Under the pieces are notes generated by a model. The model was not told the DNA's origin and searched no databases. It saw only the letters and a list, made by a program, of their open reading frames with translations. Shown here piece after piece: positions 19,601 to 26,844 of a stretch of 42,503 nucleotides of DNA. Positions within the stretch are counted from its first letter, which is position 1; each line of letters opens with the position of its first letter. The DNA comes from CAZMRF01 sp964568735 (lineage in GTDB: Bacteria > Acidobacteriota > Polarisedimenticolia > JACPZX01): NCBI GenBank assembly GCA_964568735.1, contig CAZMRF010000044.1:1-42503 (forward strand), written 5' to 3'. A program made the translations under genes and the position numbers.

Positions 19601-21336
19601 TGCTCTGTACCTCGCGCGGATCTCTCACTTTCCACCCCGCGCTCGCGCACTACCGACAGCGCCTCGCTCAGCTCCGCCGTGCGGGCCGGGCCCTCTCCGA
19701 GCCAGAAGGGGATCGTGGGCGGCGCGCCCCCTGCGTCGGCGACTCGGACCACGCCCGTTTCCACCTTGAGGATCCGCCACGAGAGGTTTCCGAGCTGGAA
19801 GATGTCCCCCACGTTCGCCTCGATGGCGAAGTCCTCGTTGAGCGTCCCGACGAGCGTTTCCTCGGGCTGCAGCACGACGCGGTAGTCGGCCGTGTCCGGG
19901 ATCGCGCCCCCGGAGGTCAGCGCCACGAGTCGCGCCCTGCGCGTCGCCATCAGCCGGCCGCCCACCCCATCACGATGGAGGAGCGCCGCGCGCCCTCCCG
20001 TGTGCAGGCCGACCGCGTCATCGAAGTCGCTCCGCTGAAGCTCACGATAGGGCCACGCGCGCCGGAACGACTCGAACAGCGCCGTCTCATCCCACGCTCC
20101 GGCCACACATTCGGCGACGACCTGCTGCGCGAGGATGTCGAGGGAGCCTGGCGCCTCCGGCGTTCGATCGAGATCCCCGCGCCGCACCGCGAGCATCAAG
20201 GCCGCCGCGCAGGCGAGGTCGTCCTGCGTCAGCGGGAAGACCCTCCCCTTGGGCGTGCGCTGCGGCCCGTGGCCGGCGCGCCCGACCCTCTGGATCAGGA
20301 CCGCGATCGAGGGAGTGACACCCGCCTGGATGACGAGATCCACGTCGCCGATGTCGATCCCCAGCTCGAGCGACGCCGTGGCCACGAGCGCCCGCAGCTC
20401 CCCGGCCTTCAGCCGCCGCTCGGCCTCCAGCCTCCGCTCCCGCGAGAGGCTCCCGTGGTGGCTCGTGACGGCGTCGGCCCCGAGCAGCCCCGCGAGCCTG
20501 GCCGCCACGCGCTCGGCCATCTTGCGCGTGTTGACGAAGAGAAGGGTGCTGCGGTGCTCCTGGATGAGAGCGGCCATGCGGGTGAAGATCTCCTCCCACG
20601 TCTCGTGGGAGCAGACCGTCTCGAGGGGCGAGCCCGGGATCTCCACCGCAAGGTCCATCTCGCGCCGGTGGCCCGTGTCCACGATCGCGCACTCGCGCTC
20701 CGCGCCCACGAGCAGCCGTCCCACGTTCTCGACCGGCTTCTGCGTCGCGGAGAGCCCGATCCGCTGAAGCGGCACGCCCGCCAGCGATTCGAGCCTCTCG
20801 AGCGAAAGCGCGAGGTGCGCCCCTCGCCGCGTGCCCGCTACGGCATGAATCTCGTCCACGATCACCGTGCGCACGTCGGCCAGCATCGCGCGCCCCCCGG
20901 CGCTCGTCAGCATGATGTAGAGCGATTCGGGGGTCGTCACGAGGATGTGAGGCGGGTTGCGCGTCATCGCGGCCCGGGCCGACGGCAGCGTGTCTCCGGA
21001 ACGGACGAGGACACGGACTTCAGGCAGGGCCGGATCCAGCCCGCGGATCTCCTCGAGAGGCCCCGTCAGGTTCAGCCGGACGTCGTTGGCCAGAGCCTTG
21101 AGGGGCGAGACATAGAGGATCGAGGTCTCGGCCGGAAGATCGGCGCCCCGCGCCAGCAGACCGTCGATGGCCCACAGGAAGGCCGCGAGAGTCTTGCCGC
21201 TTCCAGTCGGGGCGGCGATGAGCGTGTTCCGCCCGGCTCGGATGAGGGGCCATCCCTCGACCTGGGGTCCGGTGGGGGCCCCGAAGCGGCCCTCGAACCA
21301 GCGCCGCACGGCCGGGTTGAAACCGGTCAGAGGCAT
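16642..21336 (-). CDS. lhr: Lhr-type large superfamily 2 helicase
   Basis: 1564-residue SF2 helicase of the Lhr family, implicated in DNA repair. Motif I APTGSGKT is at 42-49, Ib-type VTTPESLY near 133-140, motif II DEIH at 161-164, motif III SATQKP near 210 and motif VI QRVGRAGHG near 340. The winged-helix and Lhr-core follow, with LIHSPLGGRINRAWGLALRKRF (about 690-710), and the long C-terminal Lhr extension continues to the end. Length is close to E. coli Lhr. Between about residues 1250 and 1330 there is an Ala/Ser/Thr/Pro-rich linker, probably disordered, and a second such stretch occurs near 1400-1450. ATG 21336 matches the family N-terminus and lies 7 nt after the stop of the ABM-like gene, so the two are probably co-transcribed. 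Confidence 0.94.
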   Translation of the reverse strand: MPLTGFNPAVRRWFEGRFGAPTGPQVEGWPLIRAGRNTLIAAPTGSGKTLAAFLWAIDGLLARGADLPAETSILYVSPLKALANDVRLNLTGPLEEIRGLDPALPEVRVLVRSGDTLPSARAAMTRNPPHILVTTPESLYIMLTSAGGRAMLADVRTVIVDEIHAVAGTRRGAHLALSLERLESLAGVPLQRIGLSATQKPVENVGRLLVGAERECAIVDTGHRREMDLAVEIPGSPLETVCSHETWEEIFTRMAALIQEHRSTLLFVNTRKMAERVAARLAGLLGADAVTSHHGSLSRERRLEAERRLKAGELRALVATASLELGIDIGDVDLVIQAGVTPSIAVLIQRVGRAGHGPQRTPKGRVFPLTQDDLACAAALMLAVRRGDLDRTPEAPGSLDILAQQVVAECVAGAWDETALFESFRRAWPYRELQRSDFDDAVGLHTGGRAALLHRDGVGGRLMATRRARLVALTSGGAIPDTADYRVVLQPEETLVGTLNEDFAIEANVGDIFQLGNLSWRILKVETGVVRVADAGGAPPTIPFWLGEGPARTAELSEALSVVRERGVESERSARGTEQDSVERASQGRDGVPSEGGTPRSRNVSELGEGVAKPSSDHVVGQGTAWLRDECGLGEGAAAQLAAYLSEGSRALGAVPTRRRIIAERFFDESGGMQLILHSPLGGRINRAWGLALRKRFCRSFGFELQAAANEEAILLSLGPQHSFPLREVFDYLKPETARDVLVQAVLPSPLFTTRWRWNVVRSLVLSKTRGGAQRVPAALLRMRAEDLLVGAFPEMLACGETLPPGDLPVPWEHPLVRQTLEDCLHEAMDVEGFVEVLRKLREGCIEIVAVDTPAPSAFARGILNAMPWAFLDDAPLEERRARAVASRRGLDARLADGVGALDPEAVARVKEETWPQPENEEEVHEALGWMGYVTEEEARRSGWTAWIEILMAAGRVRVETVPLLVVEKTDLESIHSAERLAVGRASAAGPAQAGADQSAPAYAALVEGRPFAGDRREGGLRYLAVETASGAAAILRGRLEALGPVVVGEEIEQGLPAERVGEMGALEGQGVVLRCRIGGREAWCERRLLARIQSYTMDRLRKEISPVSAADLWRFLAVWQHADQEKRLEGPEGVAEVARQLAGFEIPAAAWEGSVLPARVRGYKPEWLDRILLTGEWVWMRLWGEGATVPRTTPLTLLPAADLDAWLELRGTRASAASSTASPAASTAEESKTPSAVAGPMPAFTAEEGSTLLAIPAVRSDSNAAALPVANPAPSPTVGPAPLSAHGASLLEVLERRGALFTRDLAREAGPLSDHLEMGLAELIARGRITCDSFSGMRRLIKPRRGRDADARRPRGARPADVRPAGRWSIIPEVAGTAPAPTTQAAGRRSMSGATGLEKASAAAGRLPEAMNRSGLSQAPSRLPQMVNRSAAAGAPGRTVGAPVEPPERLVDLVARQLLRRYGVVFRRLLERERIPVPWRYLVRSLRRMELRGEIRGGRFVGGFSGEQFALPEAIPLLREVRRREAAAPVHVSAADPLNLRGILTPEERVASLARRRVAVAPR

Positions 21337-21343
21337 GATCGAA

Positions 21344-21610
21344 TCACTTGCCCAGGAAGATGATCTCTGGCTGGCCCCGAACACCTGACCTGGTCATATT
21401 GCCCGCGAGGTCTTTCGACATGATGAACTTCTTGGCCTTGTTCATGTCCGCCGCTTCGAACAGCACTACGACTTCGCTGGAGTTCTCGATGTTCCTCCAG
21501 AGATGCAGTTCCTTGAGCCCGGCCGCCTTGCGGGCTCCCGCGTGATCATCGTAGACCTTTTTCCAGGCTTCGAAGTTCGCGACCTGATGCCGGATGAGCA
21601 TGTGCAGCAA
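21344..21610 (-). CDS. small ABM/dimeric alpha-beta barrel-like protein
   Basis: 88-residue cytoplasmic protein resembling antibiotic-biosynthesis-monooxygenase-like ferredoxin folds: an N-terminal strand LIRHQVANFEAWKKVYDDH, then GLKELHLWRNIENSSEVVVLFEAAD and a helix DMNKAKKFIMSKDL. Such proteins form dimers; no function is assigned. The start is probably TTG 21610, because CAGGAG lies 9 nt upstream, whereas ATG 21601 is 18 nt from it. Its stop is 7 nt before the lhr ATG. Whether it has any functional link with Lhr is unknown; shared transcription is the only evidence. Confidence 0.8.
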   Translation of the reverse strand: MLHMLIRHQVANFEAWKKVYDDHAGARKAAGLKELHLWRNIENSSEVVVLFEAADMNKAKKFIMSKDLAGNMTRSGVRGQPEIIFLGK

Positions 21611-21643
21611 CGATTCACACTCCTGAGCGGGGGCCGTGCCCCG

Positions 21644-22579
21644 CTACTTCTTCCTCAAGTAGGTCAGATCGAATGACGGCGTCCAGGTCGTCCCGCCGTC
21701 GTTAGACGTATCCCCGCTCTGGCGCACGCGATCGGGCCCCAGGTTCTCGAAGGTCATGCGCTGGAGCTGGTGCGTCCCGTCGGGCTGCGGCGCGTCAGCG
21801 ACCATCGTCAGCGCGTTCCCCCTGAGCTGACCGTCGCGGTATTCCGTCACGTTGCCGCGATCAGTCACCCATGTCTGCTCCCACCTTCCACGGACGGCGT
21901 TGAAGATGTTGAAGCTCTTGCCGCTTCCGCCCAGGGTCGCAGTCCAGTTCTCGAAGAGCACGCAGTCTCCGAGGATGAGCTGCACGGAGCTGGAGCCGGC
22001 TGGCTGGTTTCCCTGTGCCGTCACGACGTCCCACTCGCCCACCCAGAAGTCGAACTGCCGGGCCTCGGGGCGGTAGGCGCAGGGCTTCGCGGCGCGGCGA
22101 GCCTTCTCCTGCACCGCGGCAAAGCCGGGATCTCCTTTCAGCGAGGCGAGATCGGGATCGCTCTCCATCGCTTCGGGCCGGGCCGACCCGGAGCTTATCC
22201 ACTTCTCGAGCCACTCGAAGGCCTTGGGGTTGTCCCCCATCCGCGCGTAGGCGCAGGCCAGGTTGTAGGGTACGGCAGGGTTGCCGCCCAGCTTGGAGGC
22301 CTTCAACCACGCCTCGACGGCCTCTGCGTACTGACCCTGTGCATGACGCGCGCTGCCGAGCCGGAACCATGCCATGGCGTTCTGGGGATGGGCCTGCGAG
22401 ATAGCCTCGTAGGCGCTCGCGGCGGCGGCCCAGTCCTGCCTCTGGAAGAGGGCATTGGCTTCGGCCGGCGTCGGCACCGCATCGGACGCGTGCGGCGCCG
22501 ACGTGAGCACGGAGAGGACGGCTGCCAGGGCGGTGCACAGATAGACGAGGAACGATCGGGCCGACGGACGTGCGGGCAT
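21644..22579 (-). CDS. exported TPR protein with DUF1579-like domain
   Basis: 311-residue exported protein. Residues 8-32 form a signal peptide (ARSFLVYLCTALAAVLSVL). Tetratricopeptide repeats fill about 35-150 (NALFQRQDWAAAASAYEAIS, AWFRLGSARHAQGQYAEAVE, PYNLACAYARMGDNPKAFEW). The C-terminal part, from about 170 (FDFWVGEWDV), is a lipocalin-like domain of the DUF1579 type: FDFWVGEWDVVT, CVLFENWTA, then GRWEQTWVTDRGNVTEYRDG. ATG 22579 has AGGAG 8 nt upstream; longer readings have no support. It precedes the ABM-like gene by 33 nt on the same strand and may share its transcript. The ligand is unknown. Confidence 0.87.
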   Translation of the reverse strand: MPARPSARSFLVYLCTALAAVLSVLTSAPHASDAVPTPAEANALFQRQDWAAAASAYEAISQAHPQNAMAWFRLGSARHAQGQYAEAVEAWLKASKLGGNPAVPYNLACAYARMGDNPKAFEWLEKWISSGSARPEAMESDPDLASLKGDPGFAAVQEKARRAAKPCAYRPEARQFDFWVGEWDVVTAQGNQPAGSSSVQLILGDCVLFENWTATLGGSGKSFNIFNAVRGRWEQTWVTDRGNVTEYRDGQLRGNALTMVADAPQPDGTHQLQRMTFENLGPDRVRQSGDTSNDGGTTWTPSFDLTYLRKK

Positions 22580-22793
22580 GCGACAGTCTCCTGATAGGCG
22601 CCGGGAGATCCGCCGGGGGGATGGACCGGCAGGAGGATACACCCTGCCGGCCGGCTCCTTCAACGATTTCGCGCGCCGAAGGGTCACCCTGCGCTCCAAC
22701 TTCCGCCCGGTGTCACACCAAACCACGATGGAGTATCGAGGCTGGGCTCCAGAAGTCGCTCAGATCGACCCCCCGGCGCGCGGCGCTGTGCCC

Positions 22794-24497
22794 TCAGAGG
22801 TTTACGTACTTCGGGCCGCCCTCGGCGGGGGCGCGCCAGTTGATGTTCTGGATGGCGTCTTTCCCATCCACGTCGAAGGGATCCAGGATGACGCAGGTCT
22901 TGCAGTGCACGCAGTTGCTGAAGTTCACCTGGATCTTCCGCCCCGCCCCCTCTCCCACCAGCTCGTACACCTTGGCGGGGCAGAAGTTCGTGCACGGGGC
23001 GACGCCGTACTTCGGGATGCACTTGTCGGTGCAGACGTGGGGGTCGACGATGGCGATGTGCGAGGGCTGATCCTCCCTGTGGATCGTCCCCGAGCGGTGG
23101 ACGCTCGTGAGCTTGTCCATGATCGTCGAGGGATCGAACCCGTCGGGATCCGCGAGCGGGGCTCCCACCTCGCTCACGGGCACGAAGGCCTTGTAATCCT
23201 CCTCGATCGGGGTCCTGCTCTTCGGGCCGCCGCCCGTGAAGCGGTGCATCCCCACGGCGAGAAGCCCCCTGTGCAGCCCCTTCTCGAACGAGACCCTGAA
23301 GTTCCGGTCCCGCCACAGCTCTTCCATCGCGTAGGACTTCTTGACGCGCGCTTCGTAGGCAGAGAGGCGGGCCGCCGAGAAGTCGCCCGCCACGAGCGCC
23401 TCGAGGATCGTGTCGGCCGCCGCCATGCCGGTCGTCATCGCGTAGTGGATGCCCTTGAGGAGCTTCACGTTGACGAAGCCCGCTGAATCGCCCGCTAGGA
23501 GCGCGCCGTCCACGTAGAGCTTCGGGATCGAGAAGTAGCCCCCCTCGGGGATCGTCTTGGCGCCGTAGCTCTCGATCTCGCCGCCCCGGATGAACGACTG
23601 GATGAGCGAGTGCTTCTTCCACTGCTGCAGGGCCGCGTGGCAGTCGAAGCGCGGGTCGTGCCAGGCGAGGCTCGCGACGAAGCCGAGCGAGTAATGCTCG
23701 TCGTCCAGCTCGTAGAGGAAGCCTCCCCCGAACTGGTCATTGCGCAGCGGGTAGCCCAGCGTGTGAAGGACGAGCCCCTCGCCCACCGTCTTTTTCACCC
23801 GGATCACTTCCTTCGTGCCGAGCGAGTAGATCTGGGGGTTGCAGTCCTTCCTGAGATCGAACCTCCCGATGAGGTCCTCGCTCAGCGTGCCGCGCGGCCC
23901 CTCCGCGAAGACGGTGACCTTCGCTTGCAGATCCATGCCGGGCTCGAAGTTGGCCTTGCGCCCGCCGCCGCGCTCGAGCCCCTTGTCCCCCGTGCGGACG
24001 CCGGCCACCTTGCCGCCCTCGTAGAGGATCTCCACCCCCGTCGTCGCGGGGAAGAGGAAGATGCCCTCCTGCTCGGCGACCTCGGCCAGCCATTTCGTGA
24101 GGCGCCCGAGCGAGATCGTGAAGTAGCCGTGGTTGCTGTTCTCCGGGGGTACGAGGAAGCCTGGGACCTTGATGTAGCCCGAACGGGAGAGCTTGTAGAA
24201 GGCGTCCCGGCGGATCTGATTCCCCAGGGGACAACCCTTCTCCTTGAAGTCCGGGATCAGCTCGGAGAGGGCGCGGGGGTTGAGGACGGCGCCGGAGAGT
24301 CCGTGCTCTCCGAACTCCCGCGCCTTCTCGATGACGCCGATCTCAGCCGCGACCTCCGGGCCGGGAAGCTCGTCGCTTCGGACCTTCTCGTTGTGGCGGG
24401 CCATCTGGCGCGAAAGGCGGATGGCACCAGCCAGGGAGGCGGGGCCTCCTCCCACGAAAAGGACGTCGAGGGGATAGGACTCTCGCTCTTGCGTCAC
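22794..24497 (-). CDS. electron transfer flavoprotein-ubiquinone oxidoreductase
   Basis: ETF-QO passes electrons from reduced ETF to the quinone pool, linking fatty-acid and amino-acid dehydrogenases to respiration at the membrane. The FAD-binding start is DVLFVGGGPASLAGAIRLSRQ (about 11-31), the second FAD region is LLAGDSAGFVNVKLLKGIHYAM, and the C-terminal [4Fe-4S] domain has cysteines in CTNFC and NCVHCKTC followed by DPFDVDG and the terminal EGGPKYVNL. Length 567 is usual. The start is GTG 24497, with GGAGGG 8 nt upstream. The genes for ETF alpha and beta are not in this window. It lies 214 nt upstream of the TPR gene in the same direction, with no recognisable element in the gap. Confidence 0.96.
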   Translation of the reverse strand: MTQERESYPLDVLFVGGGPASLAGAIRLSRQMARHNEKVRSDELPGPEVAAEIGVIEKAREFGEHGLSGAVLNPRALSELIPDFKEKGCPLGNQIRRDAFYKLSRSGYIKVPGFLVPPENSNHGYFTISLGRLTKWLAEVAEQEGIFLFPATTGVEILYEGGKVAGVRTGDKGLERGGGRKANFEPGMDLQAKVTVFAEGPRGTLSEDLIGRFDLRKDCNPQIYSLGTKEVIRVKKTVGEGLVLHTLGYPLRNDQFGGGFLYELDDEHYSLGFVASLAWHDPRFDCHAALQQWKKHSLIQSFIRGGEIESYGAKTIPEGGYFSIPKLYVDGALLAGDSAGFVNVKLLKGIHYAMTTGMAAADTILEALVAGDFSAARLSAYEARVKKSYAMEELWRDRNFRVSFEKGLHRGLLAVGMHRFTGGGPKSRTPIEEDYKAFVPVSEVGAPLADPDGFDPSTIMDKLTSVHRSGTIHREDQPSHIAIVDPHVCTDKCIPKYGVAPCTNFCPAKVYELVGEGAGRKIQVNFSNCVHCKTCVILDPFDVDGKDAIQNINWRAPAEGGPKYVNL

Positions 24498-24698
24498 GCG
24501 GCTCGCCCTCCAGGGGGGGAAGACTTCATGCTAGCAGACCCAACCCACTCTGGTCGCCCGGGCTACACCCCCAGGACCGGGCGCCAGAGCGCATCGGTCT
24601 GCACGCCACCCAGCGGAGGGTCTCACCTCGATGCGGGACGAACACCTGCGGCCGGTCTTCATGCATCGCTCGGTGCGACCCACCGGCGTGCGGTCTGC

Positions 24699-24728
24699 TT
24701 GCGTGGCTCGGAGCCGCGACGGTAGATT
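24699..24728 (+). promoter_or_regulatory. promoter for the HPr-kinase-like gene, possibly leaderless
   Basis: TTGCGT (24699-24704) and TAGATT (24723-24728) are separated by 18 nt. The -10 ends 9 nt before ATG 24738, so transcription would begin at or within a few bases of the start codon. No Shine-Dalgarno is visible, which fits a leaderless mRNA. Confidence 0.4.
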
Positions 24729-24737
24729 TCGGGGACC

Positions 24738-25772
24738 ATGGCTGAGAAAAGACGGCCGACGACGCGGATGCGCGACATCCGGAGGGAGGAGAGTGTCGAG
24801 CCGCCCTCACGCGAGCATATCGACTCGCTGCCGCCGCTCGGAGGCGAGTCGCTCACCATGGATTTCTCGGGTCTGTCGCTGGCATTCCGTGGGCTCGACG
24901 GTGCACTCGCCCGTGCGGCCCAAAAGCGATTTCAAGCCTACCTCTGCGATGAAGAGGCCCCTACCTCTTCTTCGCCGTCCTCCCCTCCCTCCCGTCGACT
25001 TGCTCCCCACGCCTCCAGATCAGCTTCCTCCTCTTTCGCTTCCCGCCTGGAAATCGCAGCTCACGCAGACTCGATCTCCTACTACGTCGAGCCCGACCGG
25101 GGGACCAAATCCGAGGGTTACTACCGGCTCCGGATCCTCCACGAGAAGGGGCTCATCCGGCTCGTGACGTACGGGATGGCCGCCTGGCTCGATCCCGGGG
25201 CGAGACGCGGCGCCGTCTCCTTCACGAAGGACGAGTGGGACCCGCGCGAGCGGGCCCTCGAGAACCTCTGCCGCGTAGCCATCGCCTGGATGGCGGTCGA
25301 GCGGGGCGGCTTCCTGATCCACGGCGCCTCGATCGTACGCAACGGGAGGGCCTACATCTTCTTTGGCCGTTCGGCCTCGGGGAAGTCCACCCTTGCCTCA
25401 CTCTCGACCGAGGGCCAGGTGATCTCCGACGACCTGAGTCTCGTTTTTCCTTCAGCGAAAGGAATGCTCGTCGCGGGCACTCCCTTCCGTGGAACGTGGG
25501 GAGGCGGCGCCCCCGTGAAGGGCACCTTTCCCCTCGCAGCCATGTTCCTCCTCGCTCAGGACACCCGCACCTGGGTGGAGGAGCCCTCCAAGATCCAGGC
25601 CGCCGCGGAGTATGTGGCGAACCTCCCTTTCGTCAACGACGCTCTGCACGCCTACCCCGATCTCATGGAGCGTCTCGAGCGTGCTGCCGCCGGGATTCCG
25701 GTCAAGATCCTGCACTTCCGTCCCGACCCCACCTTTTGGTTCGCGGTCGACAAGGCACTTCCCTTCGACTGA
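24738..25772 (+). CDS. HPr kinase-like P-loop protein (HprK/ScmC-related)
   Basis: 344-residue cytoplasmic protein. The C-terminal half resembles the HPr kinase/phosphorylase fold: GGFLIHGASIVRNGRAYIFF followed by the P-loop GRSASGKST (about 209-217), then VISDDLSLVFP and a PFRG segment. The closest known architecture is that of HprK-related proteins found in peptide-modification clusters such as ScmC. The N-terminal 60 residues are unlike HprK, and a Ser/Pro/Arg-rich insert lies at about 74-105. No HPr, PTS, asparagine synthase, PqqD-like or radical SAM gene is adjacent, so the substrate is unknown. No Shine-Dalgarno precedes ATG 24738. Confidence 0.83.
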   Translation: MAEKRRPTTRMRDIRREESVEPPSREHIDSLPPLGGESLTMDFSGLSLAFRGLDGALARAAQKRFQAYLCDEEAPTSSSPSSPPSRRLAPHASRSASSSFASRLEIAAHADSISYYVEPDRGTKSEGYYRLRILHEKGLIRLVTYGMAAWLDPGARRGAVSFTKDEWDPRERALENLCRVAIAWMAVERGGFLIHGASIVRNGRAYIFFGRSASGKSTLASLSTEGQVISDDLSLVFPSAKGMLVAGTPFRGTWGGGAPVKGTFPLAAMFLLAQDTRTWVEEPSKIQAAAEYVANLPFVNDALHAYPDLMERLERAAAGIPVKILHFRPDPTFWFAVDKALPFD

Positions 25773-25899
25773 CGGAGTATGCGCGGGCCAGGCAGAGGCT
25801 CCCCTGTGAGGAAGTGCGAAACCGAAAGAGAAACCTTGGGATGGCGGGCTTTTCGGATGCATGGCGTCGGCATGTGATCTGGAGCCGTGCGGAGTCGGA

Positions 25900-26638
25900 G
25901 GGCTGGAAAACTCCTTCGACGTTTTCCGGTCTCGGCCCCCCGGGCACGTCGCAGCCGTGGTCGGAGCGCTGAAGCGTCTGGGAGTCGATGGGCTTTTCGG
26001 CTCCAATCGCACGGATCAACGCAAGCTGTGTGCGGCGATGATCGCCGCGCGTATCGTGGAGCCCTGCTCGAAGCTGGCGATGGCGCGAGGGTTGGACCCC
26101 GATACGCTGCGCAGCACGCTGGGGGAGGTGCTGGGAGTGGAGAGGGCGGACGAAGACGATCTGTACGCAGCGATGGGCTGGCTGCTGCCGAGGCAGGGGC
26201 GCATCGAGGAGGCGCCGGCGAACAGGCACCTCGGAGAGGGGACGCTCGTGCACTACGATGTGAGCTCGACGTACTTCGAGGGCAGGCGGCCTCCCCTGGC
26301 GCGGCTGGGGCACTCCCGCGACGGGAAGAAGGGCAAGCTCCAGGTCGTTTTCGGAGTCCTGACGAACGCCGAGGGGTGTCCGGTCGCGGTGGAGGTGTTC
26401 GAGGGCAACACAGGGGATCCGAAGACCGTGGCCTCGCAGGTGCACAAGCTTCGCGAGCGGTTCAACACGAAGCGGTTGGTGCTGGTCGGCGACCGCGGGA
26501 TGCTCACGGCGGCGCGGATCCGCAAGAATCTCAGGCCCGCCGAAGGGATCGAGTGGATCACGGCGCTGCCGGCCCCGGCTATCCGCAAGCCTGTTGAGGG
26601 CGGGGCGCCGCAACTATCGCTGTTCGAGGATGAAGACC
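25900..26638 (+). pseudogene. IS1634-type transposase relic, truncated at both ends
   Basis: Central part of a DDE transposase of the IS1634 group. Recognisable segments are FRSRPPGHVAAVVGALKRLG, TLVHYDVSSTYFEGRRPPLA (first catalytic region), GKKGKLQVVFGVLTNAEGCP, VEVFEGNTGDPKTVASQV and RLVLVGDRGMLTAARI (second catalytic region). Homology ends abruptly after QLSLFEDED at about 26638; the family normally continues for some 200 residues and has about 80 more at the N-terminus. An open frame continues to 26934 but is unrelated sequence. No terminal inverted repeats or target duplication were seen. It is a dead remnant between the HPr-kinase-like gene and the end of the exported-protein operon. 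Confidence 0.87.
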
Positions 26639-26640
26639 GG

Positions 26641-26750
26641 GCCGCTGCACACAGACAACGCGCCTTGGTGGTGGCTCCGGCCCGGCGCAGCGCGAGCCAC
26701 ACCGCCGCGCCGAAGGCGGCGACGACGAGCACGAGGAAGGAGGGGGCCAT
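26641..26750 (-). pseudogene. possible 5' stump of a membrane-protein gene cut at the IS relic
   Basis: The minus strand from ATG 26750 encodes MAPSFLVLVVAAFGAAVWLA, a typical single membrane-spanning start, and runs straight into the truncated edge of the transposase relic at about 26640, where any original continuation is lost. It lies 94 nt after the stop of the last exported-protein gene and in the same direction. No Shine-Dalgarno is visible, so this is a weak call. Confidence 0.25.
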
Positions 26751-26844
26751 CGGCCGAGGATCACAGCCTCTCAGCCCGCGGGGTGCACGAGCGCCAACGC
26801 GATCATCGTCTCGCAGACGCCGCCGACGCGCCGCCCCCCGCTCC

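Noticed and set aside
19975..21363. 462-codon plus-strand open frame opposite lhr
   Set aside because: Helicase motifs are intact on the minus strand; the plus frame has no recognisable sequence.
26767..26843. 25-codon ORF whose GTG overlaps the LVIVD gene stop
   Set aside because: Short, no recognisable sequence and no ribosome-binding site; the overlap alone is not enough.
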